Shown in pieces: positions 1 through 4,745 of a DNA stretch of 8,583 nt. Positions within the stretch are counted from its first letter, which is position 1. Every line of letters begins with the position of its first letter. A model generated the notes under the pieces. That model had not been told where the DNA came from and searched no databases. It was given only the letters and a program-made list of their open reading frames with translations. The translations under genes were made by a program, and so were the position numbers. Location of the stretch: NCBI GenBank assembly GCA_025350775.1, contig JANXXF010000307.1, positions 1-8,583 of the forward strand. The letters are read 5' to 3'. This stretch comes from Actinomycetes bacterium (GTDB lineage Bacteria > Actinomycetota > Thermoleophilia > Gaiellales > Gaiellaceae).

Positions 1-189
1 CGACTCGAGCGCCGTTTTGACGGCGGCTATCTGCGTGAGGATGTCGATGCAGTAGCGGTTGCCGTCGACCATGCGCTCGATGCCGCGCACCTGGCCCTCG
101 ATACGGTGGAGCCGCTTGACGAGGGCGTCCTTGTCGTGCGTGTACCCGTGAGCGTGGGTGTGCTCGTGGACGCTGGCTGATTCGGTCAC
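1..189 (-). CDS. csoR: CsoR-family copper-sensing repressor, N-terminal 63 residues (runs off window)
   Basis: The partial frame begins with a GTG at 189-187 and is open to position 1. After a His-rich head (VHEHTHAHGYTHD) it reads KRLHRIEGQVRGIERMV, then RYCIDILTQIAAV, the diagnostic first half of the CsoR/RcnR (DUF156) four-helix-bundle family. The Cys of RYCID is the equivalent of the first Cu(I)-binding Cys of Mycobacterium tuberculosis CsoR. The His and second Cys that complete the site lie outside the window. Family members bind operator DNA as apoprotein and leave it when Cu(I) binds. The start overlaps the ATPase stop codon (GTGA, 186-189), so translation is probably coupled and the repressor is the last gene of the operon it likely controls. 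Two matching operator-like boxes lie upstream. An RcnR-type nickel sensor is less likely because the neighbours are CopZ and CopA. Confidence 0.93.
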   Translation of the reverse strand, partial: MTESASVHEHTHAHGYTHDKDALVKRLHRIEGQVRGIERMVDGNRYCIDILTQIAAVKTALES

Positions 190-2345
190 GCGGCTCTCCC
201 CGCGCCGGCCTGGCGTGCGCTGCGAAAGCGGCGCAGGCGGAGGCTGTTGCTGACGACGAAGAGGCTCGAACCGGCCATCGCTGCGGCGGCGACGATCGGG
301 TTGAGCAGCCCGGCAACCGCGAGCGGGATCGCCGCGACGTTGTAGGCGAAGGCCCAGAAGAGGTTGCCCTTGATCGTGCGCAGCGTCTTGCGGGCGAGGC
401 GGATCGCGTCGGCAGCGGCGCGCAGGTCGCCGGAGACGAGCGTGAGGTCGCTGGCCTCGATGGCGATGTCGGTGCCAGTGCCGATGGCAAGGCCGAGGTC
501 GGCCTGGGCGAGCGCGGGAGCGTCGTTGACGCCGTCGCCGACCATGGCGACGACATGCCCGGCCTGCTGGAGGCGCGTGATCTCGCGCACCTTGTCGTCG
601 GGATAGACCTCGGCCAGCACGCGGTCGATGCCGACCTCGGCCGCAACCCGCTGCGCCGCCTCCGCAGAGTCGCCGGTGAGCAGCACCGGCGTCAGCCCGA
701 GTTCCTTCAACTCCCGGATCGCCTCGGCGCTGGTCGCCTTGACGGTGTCGCGCACGACGAGGGTTGCGCGCACGTCGCCGTCCCAGCTCACCTCGATGCG
801 CCCGCCGCTGCGGCCGACCGCTACCAGTCGGCCCTCGACGCTGCCGCTGACGCCGACGCCCGGCTCGTTGCGAAACGACGAGACGGCCGGCAGCTCGCCG
901 ACTTCCGCGCGCGCGGCCCGCACGACCGCCTGAGCAATCGGGTGCTCGGAAGCCGCCTCGACGGCGCCCGCGAGCCGCAGCACCTCATCGCGTCGGGCGC
1001 CGTTCTGCAGCACGACCTCGGCCAGCTCCAGCTTGCCCTCGGTGACCGTGCCGGTCTTGTCGAGCACGATCGTGTCGACGCGCCGGGTCTGCTCGAGGAT
1101 CTGCGGGCCCTTGATCAGGATGCCGAGCTGCGCGCCGCGGCCGGTGCCGACCATCAGCGCGGTCGGAGTCGCGAGGCCGAGGGCGCACGGGCAGGCGATG
1201 ATCAGCACCGAGACGGCCGCGGTGAACGCCGCGCTCGCGCCCGCCCCGGAGGCGAGCCAGCCGGCGAGCGTGAGCAGTGCGACTGCGATCACGATCGGGA
1301 CGAAGATCGCGGAGACGCGATCGGCGAGCCGCTGCACCGGGGCCTTGCCCGACTGCGCGGCGTCGACGAGACGCGCGATCTGTGCGAGCGCCGTGTCGGC
1401 GCCGACGTTTGTCGCTCGAACGACGAGCCGCCCGTACGTGTTGACGGTCGCGCCTGCGACGTCGGAGCCGATGGCCACCTCGACCGGCACCGACTCGCCC
1501 GTCAGCATCGAGGCGTCGATCGCCGATTCGCCCTCGACGACCGCGCCATCGGTCGCCAGCTTCTCGCCCGGACGCACCACGAACAGGTCGTCGACCTGGA
1601 GCTCTGCGATCGGGACGAGCACCTCCTCGCCGTCGCGCAGCAGCCGCGCCTCCTTGGCCCCGAGCTCGAGCAGCTTGCGGATCGCCTCCGACGAACGGCC
1701 CTTCGCGCGCGCCTCCAAAAAGCGACCGAGCACGATCAGCGTCGTCACGACGGCGGCCACCTCGAAGTAGACGTGAGCCTCGAGCGAGCCGACCAGCACC
1801 ACGGTCGACCAGAGCCACGCGGCCAGCGTGCCGATCGAGATGAGCGTGTCCATCGAGGCAGCGAAGTGGCGCGCGTTCTTCAGGGCCGCACGGTGGAAGC
1901 CGATGCCGGACCAGAAGACAACCGGCGTCGACAGCACGAGCGTGACCCACTCCCAGTCACGGAACTGCAGCGGCGGCACCATCGCCAGTAGCGCCACCGG
2001 GACGGTGAGCACGATCGCGAGCGAAAGGCGGCGCGTCAGGACACGCAACGGCTCGTCGCGGCGGTGCTCCGCGTGCTCGCCGGCCGCGTGAGCGGCCTCA
2101 GCCGGTTGCGCGACCTGCGCCCCGTAACCGACCGATTCGACGGCGCCGACGAGGTCACGCACCGAGACGCCAGGAGCGGCGTGCACGGTTGCCTGCTCGG
2201 TCGCGTAGTTAACCGTCGCCTCGACGCCGTCGAGGCGGTTGAGCTTCTTCTCGATGCGCGCAGCGCACGACGCGCACGTCATCCCCTCGAGATCGAGCCT
2301 AATCTCCTGCGGCGTCTCCTGCTCGGGACGGGTCGCAATCGCCAT
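186..2345 (-). CDS. copA: Cu(I)-exporting P1B-1 ATPase CopA, 719 aa
   Basis: This is an inner-membrane pump that exports cytosolic Cu(I) using ATP. Residues 15-78 form one heavy-metal-associated domain with GMTCASC (Cys24 and Cys27). A His-rich linker follows at 83-95. Two helix pairs (about 106-125, 132-150, 164-186, 190-210) precede the actuator domain with TGES at 282-285. The transmembrane metal site is CPC at 385-387, followed by DKTGT (phosphorylated Asp429), HP at 468-469, TGD at 557-559 and GDGVND at 603-608. Tyr668-Asn669 and Met690 with Ser693-Ser694 in the last two helices are the P1B-1 signature, so Cu(I) is the expected ion. The stretch between HP and TGD looks shorter than in most CopA proteins. 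The ATG at 2345 lies 2 nt after the chaperone stop, and the stop overlaps the csoR start, so three genes appear co-translated. Copper-responsive control through CsoR is inferred. Confidence 0.97.
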   Translation of the reverse strand: MAIATRPEQETPQEIRLDLEGMTCASCAARIEKKLNRLDGVEATVNYATEQATVHAAPGVSVRDLVGAVESVGYGAQVAQPAEAAHAAGEHAEHRRDEPLRVLTRRLSLAIVLTVPVALLAMVPPLQFRDWEWVTLVLSTPVVFWSGIGFHRAALKNARHFAASMDTLISIGTLAAWLWSTVVLVGSLEAHVYFEVAAVVTTLIVLGRFLEARAKGRSSEAIRKLLELGAKEARLLRDGEEVLVPIAELQVDDLFVVRPGEKLATDGAVVEGESAIDASMLTGESVPVEVAIGSDVAGATVNTYGRLVVRATNVGADTALAQIARLVDAAQSGKAPVQRLADRVSAIFVPIVIAVALLTLAGWLASGAGASAAFTAAVSVLIIACPCALGLATPTALMVGTGRGAQLGILIKGPQILEQTRRVDTIVLDKTGTVTEGKLELAEVVLQNGARRDEVLRLAGAVEAASEHPIAQAVVRAARAEVGELPAVSSFRNEPGVGVSGSVEGRLVAVGRSGGRIEVSWDGDVRATLVVRDTVKATSAEAIRELKELGLTPVLLTGDSAEAAQRVAAEVGIDRVLAEVYPDDKVREITRLQQAGHVVAMVGDGVNDAPALAQADLGLAIGTGTDIAIEASDLTLVSGDLRAAADAIRLARKTLRTIKGNLFWAFAYNVAAIPLAVAGLLNPIVAAAAMAGSSLFVVSNSLRLRRFRSARQAGAGRAA

Positions 2346-2347
2346 CG

Positions 2348-2548
2348 CTACGTGGCTTCGTAGCCCGCGTCCGCGATCGCGACGCGGAGCGCGACGTCGT
2401 CGAGGCCGTCGCCGCGGACGACGACCCGCTTCGTGGCGAGGTCGACATCGACGGACGCCACGCCCGCGACCCGCGCGAGCCCGGAGCTGATCGCCTGCTT
2501 GCAGTGGCCGCAGGTCATGTCGGGAACGTTGTACGTGATCTCTGTCAT
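2348..2548 (-). CDS. copZ: CopZ-like copper chaperone (HMA domain), 66 aa
   Basis: The whole protein is a single heavy-metal-associated domain of the usual length (66 aa), with the Cu(I)-binding loop MTCGHC at residues 11-16 (Cys13, Cys16) and the expected beta-alpha-beta pattern ending in DAGYEA. In this family the two Cys carry Cu(I) in the cytosol to the N-terminal domain or entry site of CopA. The start is the ATG at 2548-2546, with a strong GGAGG at 2560-2556 and 7 nt of spacing. The gene is the first after a CsoR-type operator and is followed after 2 nt by copA. A mercury or zinc carrier is possible by domain alone, but the neighbours and the operator favour copper. Confidence 0.95.
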   Translation of the reverse strand: MTEITYNVPDMTCGHCKQAISSGLARVAGVASVDVDLATKRVVVRGDGLDDVALRVAIADAGYEAT

Positions 2549-2555
2549 CTCGTTA

Positions 2556-2586
2556 CCTCCGTCCTGAGTATACCAATAGGGGGTAT
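2556..2586 (-). promoter_or_regulatory. CsoR-type operator, overlapping -10 element and RBS of the copZ-copA-csoR operon
   Basis: On the minus strand 2586-2570 reads ATACCCCCTATTGGTAT, a G-tract-containing inverted repeat (arms ATACC/GGTAT) of the kind bound by CsoR repressors. TATACT at 2572-2567 is a good -10 match overlapping the downstream arm, so bound repressor would block RNA polymerase. No convincing -35 is seen 16-18 nt upstream. GGAGG at 2560-2556 is the copZ ribosome binding site. If TATACT is used, transcription would begin close to the RBS, giving a very short leader. The site sits in a 48-nt gap behind the preceding gene. Confidence 0.82.
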
Positions 2587-2596
2587 GGCACCGGCG

Positions 2597-2995
2597 CTAC
2601 TTGAGGTGGTGACTCGCATGGTCGGGCGGCTGCTGAATGCCGGGCGGCGCCGGCGTCGTCGACCCACCGGTGATGAGGGGCGCGATCACCAGCGAGGAGA
2701 CGGCGAACATGACTGCGAAGACGCCGATTGCGAGCGCCGGCGCCTGCCAGGTCTCGAAGCGACGATAGAGGCGGCGGAACAGCGGAACGGACAGCACGAA
2801 CCCCAGCGCGAAGAAGAGCACCTTGCCGCCGAAACCGGAGAGCAGCGCCGCGCCCGCCAGCGGGCCGACGTGGTGGAGGACGTGCGGCGCGAGCCCGCTG
2901 AGCACGCCCCACGCGGCGACGATCGCCGCCCAGACACGTCCTGCGAAGCCGCGCCGAGGCTTCGTTGCGGCCGTTGCTTCGATCGCCGCGCTCAT
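2597..2995 (-). CDS. Small three-helix membrane protein of the copper cluster, 132 aa
   Basis: No named family is recognised with confidence. Three hydrophobic segments are visible (about residues 19-37, 46-72 and 85-110), with an Arg-rich loop RRLYRRFETW at 74-83 between the second and third. A conserved-looking HVLHHVGPL motif (His38, His41, His42) lies at the end of the first helix, and the C-terminus ends DHASHHLK, so the protein offers several potential metal-binding His. Similar small proteins occur beside heavy-metal genes in actinobacteria, from memory. The ATG at 2995 overlaps the stop of the methyltransferase-like gene (ATGA, 2992-2995), so the two are probably co-translated. The stop lies 10 nt before the next CsoR-type box. 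A role in metal handling or as a partner of the neighbouring membrane proteins is inferred only from context. Confidence 0.8.
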   Translation of the reverse strand: MSAAIEATAATKPRRGFAGRVWAAIVAAWGVLSGLAPHVLHHVGPLAGAALLSGFGGKVLFFALGFVLSVPLFRRLYRRFETWQAPALAIGVFAVMFAVSSLVIAPLITGGSTTPAPPGIQQPPDHASHHLK

Positions 2996-3657
2996 CGTCC
3001 GCTCCCGATCGGTGTCGCTGTGGGACGGGAGCCCTGGCGGCGACGCGGGATGAACCGTGGCACGCGCGCTGCGTATCGGTCGTAGGCGTCGCCGAGCTCG
3101 ACACGAACGTCGCGCTCCTCACGGATCGCCAGTCGCCGGTAGACGAAGACGAGTACCGGGAACATCACAAGCGTCGCCAGCGTCGGCCACTGCAGCAGGA
3201 AGCCGACCATGATCAGGATCAGGCCGGAGTACTGCGGATGGCGGACCCGGGCATACGGCCCGTCGGTCGCGAGAACGCCGGCGCGCTGTGCGGCGTGAAG
3301 GTGCCGCCAGGCGGCGGCGATCAGCCAGAAGCCCCCGCCGATGAACACGTAGCTCACCAGATGGAACGGCGAGAGGTGCGGGTCGCCCTTCCAGCCGATC
3401 AAGTCGGTCCAGAGGTGACCCGCGTTGTGGGTGAGGTTGACGCCCGGGATCAGCCCCGCGAGCGGCCCGGTCAGCAGGTACACGGTCAGCGGGTAGCCGT
3501 ACATTTCCGTGAACAGGGCGACGAGGAACGCGGAGAAGGCGCCCAGCGCCCGCCAGTCGCGCGTCGTCTTCGGATGGAAGAAGCTCGCAGCGAAGACGAT
3601 GAAGAGCAGCGAGTTGAAGACGACGAGGCCCCACAACCCGTAGCCGTTGTCGTTCAC
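2992..3657 (-). CDS. ICMT-like integral membrane methyltransferase, 221 aa
   Basis: The C-terminal half matches the isoprenylcysteine carboxylmethyltransferase/PEMT-like fold: GPYARVRHPQY at 133-143, a long hydrophobic pair at 145-173, then REERDV (Glu180, Glu181) and YDRYAARVPRFIP at 192-204. In this superfamily these elements form the SAM-binding pocket at the membrane surface. At least two further helices precede it (about 7-27 and 37-62), with another at 98-117. The true substrate of bacterial members is generally unknown, and CAAX-type prenylated proteins are not expected here. Translation starts at the GTG 3657-3655, overlapping the upstream stop (GTGA, 3654-3657), and ends overlapping the next ATG (ATGA). 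It is thus the middle gene of a tightly coupled cassette downstream of a CsoR-type box. NnrU-like or lipid-methylating roles are alternatives. Confidence 0.88.
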   Translation of the reverse strand: MNDNGYGLWGLVVFNSLLFIVFAASFFHPKTTRDWRALGAFSAFLVALFTEMYGYPLTVYLLTGPLAGLIPGVNLTHNAGHLWTDLIGWKGDPHLSPFHLVSYVFIGGGFWLIAAAWRHLHAAQRAGVLATDGPYARVRHPQYSGLILIMVGFLLQWPTLATLVMFPVLVFVYRRLAIREERDVRVELGDAYDRYAARVPRFIPRRRQGSRPTATPIGSGR

Positions 3658-3959
3658 CGCCGAACACGACCGGCCGGTGTCGGCACGTCGTCCTTCGCCT
3701 CGCGCTCCTCGATCTCGCGGTCGAGCTGTTCGCGCTGACGGCGGAGCTCCTCCAGAGAGGCGTTCGCCCCGGTGTCGGCAGCGCCGTCGCGACGGGTGTC
3801 GCCGTGGTCGTGCGCGTGACCGTGGCCGCAGCCGCTGGCATGCCCGTGTCCGGGGCCACCCGCCGCGTCACCCTCGTGGCCGCCGTGCTTGCCGCGCATC
3901 ATGAAGACCATCATCAGCGGGCAGGCCACAAGCAGAAGCAGGAACAGGTAGTTCGACAT
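3654..3959 (-). CDS. DUF2933-like His-rich single-helix membrane protein, 101 aa
   Basis: An N-terminal hydrophobic helix (residues 4-21, containing ACPLMMVFMM with Cys13 and several Met) is followed by a His/Gly-rich tract at 24-52 (KHGGHEG, then GHGHASGCGHGHAHDHGD), which could bind Cu or other soft metals. A charged coiled-coil-like tail follows (SLEELRRQREQLDREIEERE, about 68-87). The CPLM-plus-His-rich layout is that of DUF2933-type proteins commonly found in metal-resistance operons. Their biochemical role is not established. The frame is open further upstream, but the ATG at 3959-3957 is chosen because an excellent ribosome binding site (AAAGGAGA) sits 7 nt before it. The gene is the first of a three-gene coupled cassette and lies about 70 nt downstream of a CsoR-type box. 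Confidence 0.87.
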   Translation of the reverse strand: MSNYLFLLLLVACPLMMVFMMRGKHGGHEGDAAGGPGHGHASGCGHGHAHDHGDTRRDGAADTGANASLEELRRQREQLDREIEEREAKDDVPTPAGRVRR

Positions 3960-3965
3960 CGTCAA

Positions 3966-3973
3966 TCTCCTTT
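3966..3973 (-). promoter_or_regulatory. Ribosome binding site that fixes the start of the DUF2933-like gene
   Basis: The minus strand reads AAAGGAGA at 3973-3966, complementary to the 16S 3' end. Seven nt separate its GGAG core from the ATG at 3959-3957. It rules out the longer upstream reading of the same frame starting near 4031. Confidence 0.88.
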
Positions 3974-4029
3974 CCTCGACATACCGCAGCATCTCCGGCC
4001 GCGATCCCCGCCGAATCCGGATCTGCCAC

Positions 4030-4047
4030 ATACTGTCCGGGGGTAAT
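4030..4047 (-). promoter_or_regulatory. Second CsoR-type operator, upstream of the DUF2933-like cassette
   Basis: The minus strand from 4046 to 4030 reads TTACCCCCGGACAGTAT. Aligned without gaps to the box before copZ it matches at 11 of 17 positions, including the full TACCCCC and the final GTAT. The inverted repeat is less perfect than in the first box. It lies about 70 nt before the ATG of the His-rich gene. No strong -10 or -35 hexamer could be placed next to it. CsoR control of this second transcription unit is inferred from the match. Confidence 0.62.
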
Positions 4048-4059
4048 TACGGATTAGCT

Positions 4060-4074
4060 CGCGCGCAACGCGCG
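4060..4074 (-). terminator. GC-rich hairpin after the redoxin remnant, possible weak terminator
   Basis: A perfect 6-bp stem, CGCGCG at 4060-4065 and CGCGCG at 4069-4074, encloses a 3-nt loop. It lies 15 nt downstream of the redoxin remnant's stop (4090-4092) and just upstream of the second CsoR-type box. No T-run follows on the minus strand, so intrinsic termination is doubtful and the alternating CG could be chance in a GC-rich genome. Confidence 0.25.
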
Positions 4075-4089
4075 GGCCAGACCAGCAGC

Positions 4090-4311
4090 TCACCGGCCCG
4101 TCGGGATGTCGGCGAGGAGCGTCGCCGGCTTTACATACATCGTCCGGTAGGGCGCGAGCCAGTAGTCGCGATACCAGACGACCTTCCCCCTGTCGATCAG
4201 CACGAAGGTGTGCCCGGGAGTGTCGTCGTGCATGCCCTTGCCCAGCGTGTTGAACGCCTTCGACAGGCTGCGGTCGGCGTCGGAGATGACCGGCGTCGTG
4301 ATGCTGAACCA
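4090..4311 (-). pseudogene. C-terminal remnant of a redoxin/thioredoxin-fold protein
   Basis: One frame, open for 73 codons after an in-frame TGA at 4314-4312, reads ITTPVISDADRSLSKAF, then GMHDDTPGHTFVLIDRGK, VVWYRDYWLAPYRTMYV, and ends LLADIPTGR at a TGA at 4092-4090. The pattern 'SD-D-R...AF', 'PGHTFVLID-G-V-W-RDY' and 'TMYV' is the C-terminal half of a peroxiredoxin/redoxin-like thioredoxin fold. The N-terminal half, with the CxxC or peroxidatic Cys, is absent. No start codon or ribosome binding site precedes it in frame. It joins the cupredoxin fragment directly, one frame off, so the protein cannot be made intact. Intact relatives probably handle thiols or peroxide in the envelope (inference). 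Confidence 0.75.
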
Positions 4312-4531
4312 TCAGGTCCTTGTTCGTAATGACCAGCGTGCCGCCGCGCGCGAGCTGGGGCTTCTGAGCCACCTTGAAGGGGCCTCCGTCGAGCGACCAG
4401 TCGTGGCAGCCGCGGGTAGCGTGGCGGATAGTCAGGGTGCCGCCGGCCGGCAGTGCCGCCGATACGGCACCGGGAGCGAGGGCCACCACCGTGACGAGGA
4501 AGGCGAGCGTGAAGCCTGGGCGTTGCCTGAT
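4301..4531 (-). pseudogene. N-terminal remnant of an exported cupredoxin-like protein
   Basis: The frame encodes an Arg-containing start, a hydrophobic signal segment (FTLAFLVTVVALAPGAVSA, likely cleaved after AVSA), then GGTLTIRHATRGCHDWSLDG and ARGGTLVITNKDLMVQH. This is the first half of a plastocyanin-like beta sandwich. It stops where the first copper-ligand His of such proteins is expected. The second half, with the Cys/His/Met ligand loop, is missing and the sequence runs straight into a redoxin C-terminus in another frame. The start is also damaged: AAAGGAGA at 4539-4532 is a fine ribosome binding site, but the following in-frame codons are ATC, AGG and CAA, and the nearby ATG (4542-4540) overlaps the site and is out of frame. 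Deletion between two tandem genes is the simplest explanation; assembly error is the alternative. Confidence 0.72.
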
Positions 4532-4539
4532 TCTCCTTT
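4532..4539 (-). promoter_or_regulatory. Orphan ribosome binding site before the cupredoxin remnant
   Basis: The minus strand reads AAAGGAGA, identical to the site serving the DUF2933-like gene, but no ATG, GTG or TTG stands in the cupredoxin frame at a usable distance. It marks where the ancestral start lay and supports a lost start codon. Confidence 0.6.
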
Positions 4540-4598
4540 CATCGAAGCGCCTGCCTGATGAGGACCGAGCGTACGCCGGCGGCCGCCGCGTGGCATCG

Positions 4599-4638
4599 TT
4601 CGTTCCGCGTAGCGCTCGCGCGGACAACACGGAACGAA
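4599..4638. repeat. Inverted repeat in the divergent intergenic region
   Basis: TTCGTTCCG at 4599-4607 and its perfect reverse complement CGGAACGAA at 4630-4638 are separated by 22 nt. It lies between the cupredoxin remnant (minus strand) and the MFS gene (plus strand). It could be a regulator site or a stem-loop. No T-run follows, so a terminator is unlikely. Confidence 0.5.
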
Positions 4639-4684
4639 GGGAGCCTCGCCCGAACTCCGCCGGCTCGTCCGGCCAGTTCACGTA

Positions 4685-4745
4685 CCGACTTTGCCTGTCG
4701 ATTACCCGGCTGCCGCCGCGTCCCCGGCGGATCGCCGACTTTGCC
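4685..4745. repeat. 11-bp direct repeat spanning the MFS start
   Basis: CCGACTTTGCC occurs at 4685-4695 and again at 4735-4745, an offset of 50 nt. The second copy contains the TTG proposed as the MFS start codon. A local duplication or a paired regulatory site are both possible. Apart from this and the inverted repeat, the roughly 210-nt stretch 4532-4740 shows nothing recognisable. Confidence 0.45.

Noticed and set aside
555..1991. Long plus-strand open frame opposite copA (478 codons), with other long antisense frames in the same area
   Set aside because: Arg/Asp/Gly-rich translation with no domain pattern, lying fully antisense to a clear CopA; typical shadow of a high-GC gene.
4700..4712. 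Possible third CsoR-type box (GGGTAAT half-site on the minus strand before the cupredoxin remnant)
   Set aside because: Only a short half-site without the C-run plus GTAT partner at the right spacing.
4558..4740. Upstream extension of the MFS protein from the ATG at 4558
   Set aside because: The 61 residues are Arg/Pro-rich with no family resemblance and no ribosome binding site, and they cover an inverted repeat and the region upstream of the divergent remnant.
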